Part shown: positions 23,181-33,506 of the stretch, piece by piece
Layout: the number at the start of each line of letters is the position of its first letter
How positions within the stretch are numbered: position 1 is the first letter of the stretch
Assembly: GCA_012976225.1 (NCBI GenBank)
Contig: JAAVVG010000020.1
Location: 372,001-436,000, forward strand
Length of the DNA stretch: 64,000 nucleotides
Source: Golubevia sp. BC0850
Taxonomy: Eukaryota; Basidiomycota; Exobasidiomycetes; Golubeviales; Golubeviaceae
Direction: 5' to 3'
Position numbers and translations under genes: made by a program
The notes under the pieces: generated by a model
Database searches by the model: none
Seen by the model: the letters and a program-made list of their open reading frames with translations, nothing else
Told to the model about the DNA's origin: nothing

Positions 23181-25213
23181 CTACTTGCATCTAACCCCAA
23201 CGATATTCCTCCCATGTTCTTCCCATTCAGATCTACTAATCCATAATTGATGGAAAGTTCCCAAAGAAGCCAGAATCGAACCTCCCAACCAAGATGAATA
23301 GCGTCTTTCGATTGTGTTACCTGGTGCATGAAGCTTGATTTTTTGCTGAAGGGAAAAAAGAGAAAGAGTGAATCGGGGGTAAATAAGGGGTTAGTTACAT
23401 CCTTTCTGATTTCGCTAATCTTCAGCAGAGAGAACAAAGAGTGGAACTCGTTTTGTTGGAATGCAAAGAACTAGAATCTTGGTACTCACTCCTGGCATTC
23501 TCAAAACTAATTCCTGACTTAATCTATCGGTGAAACCTGGGACCATGGTAGCACCACCAACACAAACGATGTTAGAATATAGTGCAGCTCGGTTATCAAC
23601 ATCCACAGATGAAATTGCATCTAGAATCAAAGCTGGAATAGGAGTTGGATTTGCGAGTAGAGAAGGTGGGGGAAGCTAAACGACAAAAGAGGAGGGGGGG
23701 GTAAGGGGGAATCAGAACTTCATCTCGAAATCCGAGGAAAATCAAGACCTCAGAAGTAGAGATTTCTCAAAGGAAAGAAAACAGGACTAGGCCACGAAAA
23801 GAAAGATTACTCACCACACCTTCAACCTCTCTCCAAAGACCCGGACTAAAAAGAACTTCCATCCCTCTCATCCTCTCAATTCCAAACAACCCATTCACAC
23901 CATTTGGGAATTCGAAAGTTTTGGGAGGTCTGTTAGCAGCACCATTTTGATTCCAAGGTTCAGGATAAACGGAACCAACGGATTCTTTTAAATCATGAAT
24001 GACTAAAGATTCTTGATATTCATTATAAGATTTGGTTGAAGATTCCAAGACTCCTTCCAATTCTTTCCAACTATTTGATTCTTCTTTCTCTCCACCTGAA
24101 TTGTTATTTGAGTTGGAATTTTGATTTGTACGTTGACGTTCTTTGACTCTAAATCTCGGAACTATAGAAATCGAACCTTTTGAAGCTGAGGAGGGATTAT
24201 CAATGTCCATTGAATTGAGATTCTGTTGGATCTCTTTTGGAAGTCGTAATGAACCTACAGGAACGTTTTCTAAATCATATTTCATTGCTTTTGAAACTAC
24301 TTCTCCTCCTAAAAGTTGAGTTCTCATTGCCTTTCGTAGGATGAAACCGTCTACTATTGGGATCGCTGAGGAATGAGAAGTTCCGATATCTAGGAGTAAG
24401 GAAGTTGGCTTGCCAGATGCGAAACTGAGAGGAAAGAGAAAGGGAGGGAGAATGATACGAGAGATTAGAAGCTGGCGGGAGAGAGGTAGAGAGGTAGAGA
24501 GAGACGCAGCAATCCTCCTTGGCTCTGACTCGTAAGTTCAACCCCTCCTCCGTTGACTTATTTAGATATTGATACAAGGTTTAAAAATTAACCACATCTC
24601 AGGTAGATACGCGTTTCTAGATACGGAATTGATGGCTCCTTCCACCAGGCCTGCCTGTTAACTTGCTTGCACCAATCCTGCCACTTGAAACTCACCTACT
24701 AAGTACAGCTCCATTGGCCAAATAACAAGCGGGAACACCCAAAGTGTCAAAAGCGAAAGCTACGATTTCCTCTCTCTTCTCCTTCTGATTCCAAGAAGGT
24801 TCAGTGATGAGTAGAGGATGATGTTTTGGATTGGCACCTAAATGACTATAAGCTTTCAAGATATGTGGTAAAATGAGTTTTGGATCATTGCTTGAATCTA
24901 ACATTGAATTTTGAATTGGGTAATGAATTTCAATGTTCGGTCGAAAAGATTGTATGGAAGTGTCGAGTAGAACTTTAGAGGAAGAAGTTGAAGTTGAGGA
25001 TTGAACACCGCCTACAACTTCCATTTGATCCGAAGTTTGCTCTTTCTCTTTTGATTTGACATTATCTTGATTCAGGTTAACATTGACAGTACCATAAGCA
25101 GATTTGATGATTGAAGTTGGTGAATCTTGACCTGCCCATCCTAATCGTAGCGAATCTGTTCCAATGTCCAACACTACAGCTGAAACGTCGTCTCCACCGT
25201 AAATGCCTGGCAT
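23181..25213 (-). CDS. ARP4: Actin-related protein 4
   Basis: Minus-strand exons 25213-24696, 24424-23815, 23675-23490 and 23345-23181 encode 492 residues. It starts [18 protein letters not shown] with the actin-fold phosphate loop, then has an Arp4-type insertion. LLLDIGTS is the second nucleotide loop, and [16 protein letters not shown] and [20 protein letters not shown] precede the family C-terminus [11 protein letters not shown]. Arp4 is a nuclear subunit of NuA4, INO80 and SWR1, where it binds nucleosomes and actin. A 60-residue Ser/Asn/Glu-rich insertion around bases 24050-24200 is not in yeast Arp4. Intron 1 is 271 nt. The gene shares a 230-bp divergent promoter region with ERB1. Confidence 0.93.
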
Positions 25214-25443
25214 ATCTATAGCGTTGATGGATGAATAGAGCTAGAGCTTGCTTGAGGATAGAACGTTGGAGGAAGAATCAAAGAGGAGCTATGGATCAAG
25301 AGACAGCGCGACAGTGGATGACTTGGTGCTTGGTGGGATGGTGATGGTCTTCGGTCTTCGGCGTTGTCATTGAAAAAAGTGAAGAGCACTCCTCTTCTCC
25401 TTCCCTTCTCTCTCCAAGTCAATCTACTCTTCCATTGATTATC
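25214..25443. promoter_or_regulatory. Shared promoter region, ARP4 and ERB1
   Basis: Only 230 bp separate two divergent start codons. It contains GGGATGGTGATGG at 25335-25347 and AAAAAAGT at 25373-25380. The same two motif types occur in the PXR1-EFG1 promoter and resemble ribosome-biogenesis elements of other fungi (GATG-type and A-rich). Motif meaning is inferred. Confidence 0.5.
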
Positions 25444-28400
25444 ATGGTGAAATCTAATTCTACTACCAATTCCAAAAGGAAGAGAGGGACTGCAACAGCA
25501 ACAGCAGCTTCAAGTGAATCACTTCCTCTAGCCTCAACTTCTTCCAAATCCTCAAATCTACCTTCTTCATCTTCAACCCCAAATCTACTAAGATCAAAAG
25601 ACGACGATCAAGAACAGAATGGAATGGAACTACCTGAAGATGATGATGATGATCCACAAGATGAAGACGAAGAAGATGAGGAAGATTTCCCTGAAATTCA
25701 GTTTGGTTCAGATTCAGAAGAAGACCAAGATGAGGATGAGGATGAGGACGAGATCAGCTCCTCTAAGCTGAAGAATGGAAAGAGTTCATCTCATCACAAC
25801 GGGAAAGGGAAAGGGAAAGGGAAACTATTGAGTGATTTACTCGATGAAGATGAAGATGAGGATGAAGAATCTGGAGATGGAGATGATGAATCTGAAGGAT
25901 TGGTAGATTCACAAGAAGATGATGAAGATGAAGAAAGTGAACTCTACGATAGTGAAGACATTGATAATTGGGACGAGGAAAAGGAAGATGGTGAGTAGGA
26001 GCCGTGATTCTTGAAAAGAAGGGATCTTTTGGAGTGGAAAGAAGCAGTGAGCAGAAACTTGATGGGGTGGGAAGGAGCTTGCAGTAGGAGAAGTGACGAC
26101 TCGAAAGATCTACAGAGATCGAAATCATGACAAAACCTCAAAGCTTTGCCTAGAAGTAACTCCTTCTCCAGCAACTTGAACCCTTCGACCCTCTTGCCCT
26201 ACTTTGTCTTAACTTCTTCTCTCCTGATCCTTTCCCCCTTCCATTCCCTAGCCATGGCCTCCGACCTAGCCTCCAAAGATCTATCACCCCAAGAAATTCA
26301 AGAAGAACTCTCCAGAATGGTTTCTCGAGCCACCGTCAAGACTTCAGATTCTCCAGAGAAATTAACAAAACTAGGTCTCTTACCTTCTCAAAGTGCTCCA
26401 ACAATTTTACCAAGAGGACGTAATCCTGATGGTTCCTCCTCGTCAACCTGGATCAAATCCTCCATTACCTCTCAACCAAAACGAGTTTATCCTTCAATCG
26501 AACCAACTTACGATTCAGATTCTTCAACCGAAGATGCTCCCAACAGAATTGGAAATGTGCCTATTGAGTGGTATGATGATTTACCTCATATAGGTTATTC
26601 AATCGATGGAAAGAAAGTCATCAAGCCTGCAAGAGGGGATGAATTGGATAGGTTTTTAGAAACTGTAGATGATCCTGATAGTTGGAAATCTGTTGAAGAT
26701 AGATTGACTGGACAGAACGTTAAACTTAGTAGTGAGGAATTGGATATCATTAAAAGGTTACAAAATGGTGAGGTCGCTGAAGATGGTTTTGATCTGTATG
26801 AAGAATACACTGATTGGTTCACTGGAGAGGGGAAAACTATGGAAACTGCTCTGACTGGTGCTCCGGAACCTAAGAGGAGATTCATTCCTTCTAAGTGGGA
26901 ACACAAGAAGGTCAGTAGCTAGTGGGAAAAACAGAGGAGGGGGTTCAAACTTTGAGTCCTCTCGCATTGCTCGAAACAGTTTCATGTCTCTTTTCTTCGG
27001 ACATCTTACTCACTCCAACCTCCCTGTCTCCCTTGAATCTACCCTCTCACTTTTGATTTCAGATCATGAAAATCGTCAGAGCCATCAGATCTGGTCGAAT
27101 TTTACCTCGAGCTCCTTCGAGGGAGAGACCTGAGTTCTACAACTTATGGTCTGCTTCCGATGAACCTCGAGCTGATCATCCTATGAACATGCCAGCTCCA
27201 AAACTAGCTTTACCAGGTCACTCAGAATCTTATAATCCACCTGCTGAATATCTTTTCTCAGCAGAAGAAAGATCCGAATGGGAATCAGCAGAAAAAGAAG
27301 ATCGCAAAACGAATTTCTTACCTCAAAAACATTCCAACCTACGTTCAGTTCCAGGATATGCTGATTTCGTTCAAGAGAGATTTGAGAGATGCTTGGATCT
27401 TTACTTGGCTCCAAGAACTACTCGTAAGAAATTGGATTCTGAAATCTTGAACAATCCAGATGTTTTGTTACCTAAATTACCTTCTCCTAAAGATTTGAAA
27501 CCTTTCCCTCAAAGTGAAGGTGGAATGATCTTTAGACATCCTGAAGGCATTAGATGCAGATGTTTGGCTCCAAGTTGGGATGGAAATTGGTTGTTGACTG
27601 GTGCTGAAGATGGGAAAGTTAGACTTTGGGACATGAGCAATGGTAGAATGGTGAATAGTTGGGATTTGAATTTGGGAAGATCTAAGGATGACAAAGGTCC
27701 TGTTCAAGCTGTTGAATGGTGTCCTAGAAAGGATTTGAGTCTTTTCGCTGCTTCTACGTGAGTCGAGGTTTCAGGTAGAAGTCATGTATCTCACTGTCAC
27801 TTCTCCCTCTCCTTCCCACGCCCTTACTGAAATCCGTCTCTCTCTCCCCCATTCCTTCCCTCTTCCAGTGCTGGAAGAATCGTTTTGATTGCTCCAGCAG
27901 CTCTATCGCCAACTTCTCATCCAGTCGAGACTTCACCTTCCTTCCTATTCGCATCTTCAGGTTACCAACCACCCTCTTCGGAGGGAGCTGACAAGGCTTC
28001 CGCCACCAGCTCTTCGGGAGCTAAATGGGTCAGACCTTCAGACACGGAAAGAAAGCTAGGAATTGCTTCGATGATCGTAGTTGAAGGACTTCCAAAGCAA
28101 GTCACTTGGCACTCAAAGGGAGATTACCTATGTTCTGTAATCAACTCTTCTTCTTCAAACTCTTCTGGATCGAAATCAGTTTTGTTACATCAAATCTCGA
28201 AACAAAGATCTCAAGCTCCATTCCGAAAAGCAGGAAAAGGTTCTTCAGTTCAAAAAGTTTTATTCCATCCAACCAAACCTCAACTCTTCGTCGCTACTCA
28301 AAAGTACGTTAGAATCTATGATCTAAGTGCTCAAAACCTAATCAAGACTTTACAGACTGGTTTGAAATGGATTTCCTCTCTATCTTTACACTCGAGTGGA

Positions 28401-28748
28401 GATCATTTAATCATTGGTTCTTATGATAGAAAGCTACTCTGGTTCGATTTAGATTTAAGTAACAGACCTTACAAGACTTTGAGGTACCATTCAAGAGCTA
28501 TTAGAAATGTCGCTTTCTCTAAAAGTTTCCCTCTTTTCACTTCGGTTAGTGATGATGGAAATGTTCACATTTTCCACAGCACGGTTTATAGCGAGTTTGA
28601 TAGAAATCCTTTGATCGTTCCGTTGAAGGTTCTAAGAGGTCATGCCATCGTTAATGGGTTGGGAGTTTTGGATGCTAAATGGTGTGGAGAGATGCCTTGG
28701 TTGGTAACTGCTGGAGCTGATGGAGATGCTAGACTTTGGACTACGTAA
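25444..28748 (+). CDS. ERB1: Ribosome biogenesis protein Erb1/Bop1
   Basis: Exons 25444-25990, 26252-26910, 27063-27757 and 27869-28748 encode 926 residues. The first 200 are Ser-rich and then extremely acidic with a GKGKGKGK stretch. The BOP1NT domain follows: IGNVPIEWYDDLPHIGY, YTDWFTGEG, FIPSKWEHKK then IMKIVRAIRSGRI joined exactly across intron 2, and YNLWSASDEP. The C-terminal half is a WD40 propeller (GAEDGKVRLWDM, LFVATQKYVRIYDL, HSRAIRNVAFS, GADGDARLWTT). Erb1 joins Nop7 and Ytm1 in the PeBoW complex that processes 27S pre-rRNA in the nucleolus. The ATG at 25444 is the first in frame. Intron 1 is 261 nt, the others are about 110-150 nt. Confidence 0.95.
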
Positions 28749-29612
28749 GGAGTTATGAGGAGGGATGGTGGAGCAGTGCAAAGAGGGAGCAGATAAAATT
28801 TCACCCTCAAGAATCGTTTCAATCTTAATCTTTTCATCGTATGTGATTTCTACACTTTTCGTTCTATACTACAGTACTGTAGATTTGTTGCAATTGCTCT
28901 ACTCTTTCGCTTCTGGGCTTGCTACATATTGCTAGCGATAAAGGGTGACGTGAGTTTGAGTTGAGCTGACAGGAGCTCTCAACTCAACTCACCCTGTCAG
29001 CTCTCAACTCAACTCACACTCCAAACTCAACTCATTCCAAAAACATGAAGTGAGTTGGGTGAGTTGGGTGAGCTGTGAATTGAGTGTGAATTGAACTCAT
29101 ACTCAGACCAGGCCAGATTCTGAGCGAGTTGCTTTTTGAACGTGGTCCTCAATTGAGGTTACAAGGCACTAATTTCGAGACTCCCTCTTTTGAAGAACGT
29201 TAAATGGAATCAGCATTAAGCAGCAGTTTCAAGAACGAGCGAGCCAAGAAAGGTAGAAGTGAGGGAGACAGAAACCTCAAGTCGTAAACAAGGCGAAGTT
29301 GGTGTGATTTAGAGCAACAGGTAAGAAATCTCGACGATTTTTGAAACAATTTATAGGTTAGACGAGAAAAATCGAATTCAAGCACAAAGAGTTCAGTATA
29401 GAGAAAAGCAAAAGGCGCTGTGAACACAGAATTGTAAAGATTGAGAGGGCTTGGATCTTCTGAGAGTTTCTACTAAAGGTTGTGACTGATCTCGATAACG
29501 ATCTCAACAAAGTCCATTGTTCCCTTTCTTGGGAATCGGACATTTCACCAGCTCTCCACTTTTGACTAAGATCTCCTAAACCATTTCCTCCTAAACAACT
29601 CCCCCCCCCTCC
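28749..29612. other. Convergent intergenic region with repeats
   Basis: Holds the 3' flanks of ERB1 (+) and PXR1 (-). Its left half contains the complex repeat described separately. No gene is supported. Confidence 0.5.
28951..29098. repeat. Mixed direct and inverted repeats of GAGTTGA/CTCAACTC
   Basis: AGCTCTCAACTCAACTCAC occurs twice, at 28974-28992 and 28999-29017. GAGTTGAGCTGACAGG at about 28958-28973 is nearly the reverse complement of the CCTGTCAGCTCTCAACTC that follows. TGAGTTGGG occurs twice at 29051-29068. The tract could fold as a hairpin in the 3' region of ERB1. Confidence 0.8.
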
Positions 29613-31009
29613 TCACAAAGCCTTGACACTCTGACTAACTCTCCCCCAAACCCCTTCATCATGTTCTCTCTTCCTTTTCTCGATAGCAGCTTTCTTGACC
29701 ATCAACCTTTGAGACAAATAAGCTTGAACCGACAATTGAGAGACTGGATTCAAAGGAGAAGCAGCCAAAGAAGGATCCAAAGATTTAGTTGAAAGTTGAA
29801 GTTTGTTTGGATCCGAGAAAGATTGAATCGGTAACTTTCCTGATTTCTCATTTTCTCCGGATTCTTCGTCTTCTGAGGAAGAGGAATCGGAGGAGGAAGA
29901 TTCGGAATTGGATTTGGAGGACTTGGATTTCGATTTGGAGGTTTTTGAATCTTTGTCTCTCTTTCTTTTCTTTGATGAGGGTTCTGAAAGAAGGGTTGGA
30001 GTTGAAGAGCCTGAAGGTATAGGTGAAGTGACGGCAGAAGCTGCAGCAGATGAAGCAGCTGAAATTCCTAGGATTTCATTCACGCTCAAAGCGTCAGTCC
30101 CAACCATTCGTTTGGCTCGAAGGAATTTGGCTCTCGAGCTTTGAGGAGCAAATGAGGGTAATGTAAGAAGACATCGATTCAAAGGGAAGGGAGCAAAAGG
30201 AGATGAGAAAAGAAAGAGGGAAAGTCAGTTACTTGAATTGAATGATGCTCTGAGTTCATCTTTCCCTGCTGCCTTGGATTCCAACTCCAACGATCCTTTC
30301 TTCATGAAAAGGTTCCCGAGAACCACTCCTTGCTTCTTCATCTCTATTCTAATACTTACGCCATTCTAGCATTGACAATCCCCTCAACTTTCTCCGCCTT
30401 CTTCTCCAACACCTTTTTCTTCTCCTTCTTATCCTTTGGATCCTTCCCTTCCTTAACCAAAACCTCCTCCACAGCTTTACCCTTTTCGAGTTTCCTAGCT
30501 TTCTTAGCTTCCTTCTTTTGGATCTTAGCAGCTTCTTTCTCTAATTTCCTAGCTGCTTTCCTTTCCTCTTTTGTCCCAACGTTCTTCTCCTTTTCCTTTC
30601 CATCTCTTTTCCTCTTCTTCTTTGGTTTCTCCTCTTCTTCATCTTCACTCTCACTTTTAACTCCTCCATCTCCATCCTTCTGCCGCTGTTCCTCAGCCTG
30701 ACGATTTAATCTCTCAAACAGACCACCTAGATCCCCACCAGCGCCACTCCAAGTATCGAGTTTACCATTCTTTCTCTCTTCCTTCTCTCTCCTTTGAGCA
30801 CCTATTCCTTTGTTATCCATTTTGTAAGCTACTGGGACATGACTCGTTGAACCTTGATTTGTGGTTGAACCTAAACCTTGACCTGCAGACCAACCCATTG
30901 AGGAAAGTAATTTTTGACCTGGTAAAGATGCATCATTTGCCCAATTGGTATTTCTGGTCGAGGCAGAACCTATTAACCTTTGTTTACGTTTACCTTCAGA
31001 TAATCCCAT
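29613..31009 (-). CDS. PXR1: G-patch nucleolar protein Pxr1/PinX1
   Basis: Two minus-strand exons, 31009-30360 and 30138-29613, give 391 residues; the 221-nt intron joins GC|C in frame. It begins MGLSEGKRKQRLI, and the G-patch follows directly: LPGQKLLSSMGWSAGQGLG. The centre is Lys/Glu-rich (KKKRKRDGKEKEK and alternating KK/EE runs). After the intron comes the conserved Pxr1 tail SRAKFLRAKRMVGTDALS and NEILGIS, then a Ser/Asp-rich low-complexity end. Pxr1 activates the helicase Prp43 in rRNA processing, and PinX1 also inhibits telomerase. It is head-to-head with EFG1, and ERB1 is the next gene on the other side. Confidence 0.92.
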
Positions 31010-31158
31010 AATAGATTGAGGAAAAGGGAGAGCGTGGATTGAATCAACGGATGGGATGGGATCTGTGTTGAAGTTTCCAAGAAGAAAAAAGTTGGCACTT
31101 TTTTTGAAAGGCTGCTTGAAAGAGCAACACCATCCCATCCCATCGCATCGGGTCAATC
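31010..31158. promoter_or_regulatory. Palindromic two-way promoter, PXR1 and EFG1
   Basis: The 149 bp between two divergent start codons has nested dyad symmetry. GATGGGATGGGAT at 31050-31062 is mirrored by its reverse complement at 31132-31144, and GTGTTG at 31065-31070 by CAACAC at 31125-31130. Inside these, AAAAAAGT at 31085-31092 is mirrored by ACTTTTTT at 31097-31104. The centres nearly coincide at about 31095-31097. Both genes act in nucleolar rRNA processing, so a shared promoter is plausible. Confidence 0.7.
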
Positions 31159-32544
31159 ATGGAATCCTCTTCTTCCAAAGATGCTCAATCTAATAGATCA
31201 AACGTAAATTCAAGACAATCAACTCGAGGATCAAGCAGAGGTAGAGGTGCAAGAGGTAGAGGTAGAGGAAACAGTCAAGGCAACAGTCGAAGTAACTCAA
31301 CACCAATCAACCCTTCCATAACATCAACAGAGCCAGGTCTCAACAAACTCAAGTCAAGTCTAAGACAAGTCAAAAGGTTATTGTCAAAACCAGATTTACC
31401 TCCTTCAACTAGAGACGAAGCGAAAAGAAGGTTGGCTGTACTCGAATCAGATCTTATTCAAAAGGAAAAGGACAATCTAGAAAAGGACAACAGTTTGAAA
31501 TCTAGAAGGATTAGATTCTTTGAGAGAAAGAGATGTGAGAGGAGAATCAGGACCATCAAGCTCAAGATTGAAGAGATGGAACAAGGAAAGGGAAAGAAGA
31601 AAGATGGGGAGGATTATGAGGTCATGTTGAGACAGGCTAGAGAAATGTTGAACTATGTTCTCGTGAGTTTTGGCAGCTTGGAATGGTATTGAGAGTAGTA
31701 GAGGAGGCATTAGAGATAGAGAGTGGGCAAAGAGTTCAAAGCAGTCTTCTGTTCTGGCTTCTTGATACCGTTGAACCTGTTTCTTTTCCCTTCCTCTCTC
31801 TGCCTTTTCTGATTTCCTCTGACCCTTCCAACTTTTTCCTGCTCGTATCCCATACTTCTTCTCCATGATCAGCATTTCCCCCTAACAGAATCCTACGTCC
31901 CACTCTTCCCTCGAGGTAAACAAGGTCCTTTCGATCTACCCTGGACGAATCTAAAAGGAAAATACAGAATCAAATCTAACAATGCAGAAGAAGAAGATTC
32001 GAGCGAATCTGAAGACGAAGAATCAGAAGAAGATGAAGAATCCAAAAAGAATTTACCTCCAACCGATCAAAAATCAAAAGAACTAGCCACCAAAATCCAC
32101 CAACTTGTTAAACAGAAAATGAGCGATCGGGAGATGGAATTGGAACCTGAATTGGAGTTGAAGGAGGAAAAACAGAGTGGGAAGAAGGAGAAATTGGAGG
32201 TGAAGAAAGTTACGGATCAAGAGCAAGAGGAAGAGGGAGAGAAAGAGGCGATAGAGAAACCTGAAAAGAAATCCAAGAAGGACAAATCTAAGAAAAAAGA
32301 TTCTTCCAATTCCACTTCTATAGCTACCAAGAATCCTAAGGAATCTAAAGTCGACTCCAAAAAGAACAAAAGGAAGAGAATCGATTTAGGTCTAGATGTT
32401 GAAGATGAAGTGGAAGAGACTTCCAAAGATGAGAAGAAGAAGAAAAAGAAATCAAAGAGTTCTAAAAAGGAAAGGGGAGAAGATGGATTTGAGAAAGTCG
32501 AGGGTGGGGATGATGGATTGGAGAAAGACGATTTCTTTGAATAA
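31159..32544 (+). CDS. EFG1: rRNA-processing protein Efg1
   Basis: Exons 31159-31662 and 31873-32544 encode 391 residues. An N-terminal RGRGARGRGRG (RGG-like) segment is followed by the Efg1 core: LKSSLRQVKRLLSKPDLPP, AKRRLAVLESDL, RFFERKRCERRI and LNYVL. The acceptor after CATGATCAG at 31872 is chosen because it gives HFPLTESYVPLFPRG, the conserved continuation; a later AG breaks the frame. The C-terminal half is Lys/Glu-rich and probably disordered and coiled. Efg1 is a nucleolar protein needed for early 18S rRNA maturation at site A0/A1. It faces PXR1 across a 149-bp shared region. Confidence 0.9.
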
Positions 32545-33506
32545 AGATCAACTAAGTCTGAGAGAGATTGGGGTACCTCCAAGATGGGAACTTGTTCATA
32601 TTTATGCAAAGTCAGGTTTTCATCCCTTTTCGATCTTACCTTTTGAAGATAGAAGTACTTTGGATTTCCAACTTTCAGCTTTTGTAGACAAGTCAACACC
32701 CCTCCATCTGATAATTCGGGACATCTATATTGTTTTCCTGTTAATCTTAAAGCTCGATCTCAACTTCCTTGAACAAACTCAAACTTCTAGTGACCAACTT
32801 TTCTGAGTAGCCCTCAACCATCGACTACCCGATCTTCTCATTGCATTCTCTCTATCGGTTCCTTCCCTCTTCTTCTGAGTATCATGTAACAGTATCATGT
32901 AATTGCAATTCATCCGTTTGGATTGAGCAATGACATATAGATTGCTCAGAGCTATCAAGACTTTCCTGGTCTTCAGGTGATGTGAATTTTATCCCTTTTC
33001 GGAGATCCAAAAGGAAGGAAGATTGAGAAGCTTCGATTCTTCTCGCGATCACCAGACGCATCGACGGAATGAGTTGATTGAGAATTTGATTAACAGGGCA
33101 GGAAAGAAAGTAGAATTGAATGTATGCAAGATGCCCTCTCAATGCTTCTAAGAGGAGAGAAAATGAAGTGAAGAGTCGAAAAGAGGGAATGGGGGAAAGA
33201 GACCGTGACTAGAAAGGATTGGAAATGTTGTTTCTTTGTTCTCATGAATTTGAACGTATTGAGATATTTTGTAACCCTCTTATGTGTATTGATTTGACTT
33301 GAAGACCGTTCCACCTATGTATGGGCAGAGGATCTTCTCTGTGACTTCTTCTAGTTGACCAAGAACTCCTAGAAACGAGTTTCCTATCTTCTTTGGTTGA
33401 TATTGACACGAGCAGCACTTTGAGATGGATATCTTCTCGGTAAAGGGGAAAGAGAATGAGAGCAGGAAAAGGTTGAGAAAGTTGAGGAAAGTAGGAGGGG
33501 TATAAT
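32545..33506. other. Convergent intergenic region
   Basis: Nearly 1 kb between the 3' ends of EFG1 (+) and the helicase gene (-). I see no gene, tRNA or clear repeat. Confidence 0.5.

Noticed and set aside
26930-26960. GGTTCAAAC-like sequence as a tRNA T-loop
   Set aside because: No matching A box, anticodon stem or acceptor stem around it; it lies in an ERB1 intron.
29789-30144. Plus-strand frames over the PXR1 C-terminus
   Set aside because: Antisense of a Ser/Lys/Asp-rich coding region; no support as genes.
30139-30359. Extra PXR1 exon containing MKKQGVVLGNLFMKKG
   Set aside because: No frame-consistent pair of splice sites includes it, while direct splicing GC|C joins the conserved SRAKFLRAKR tail.
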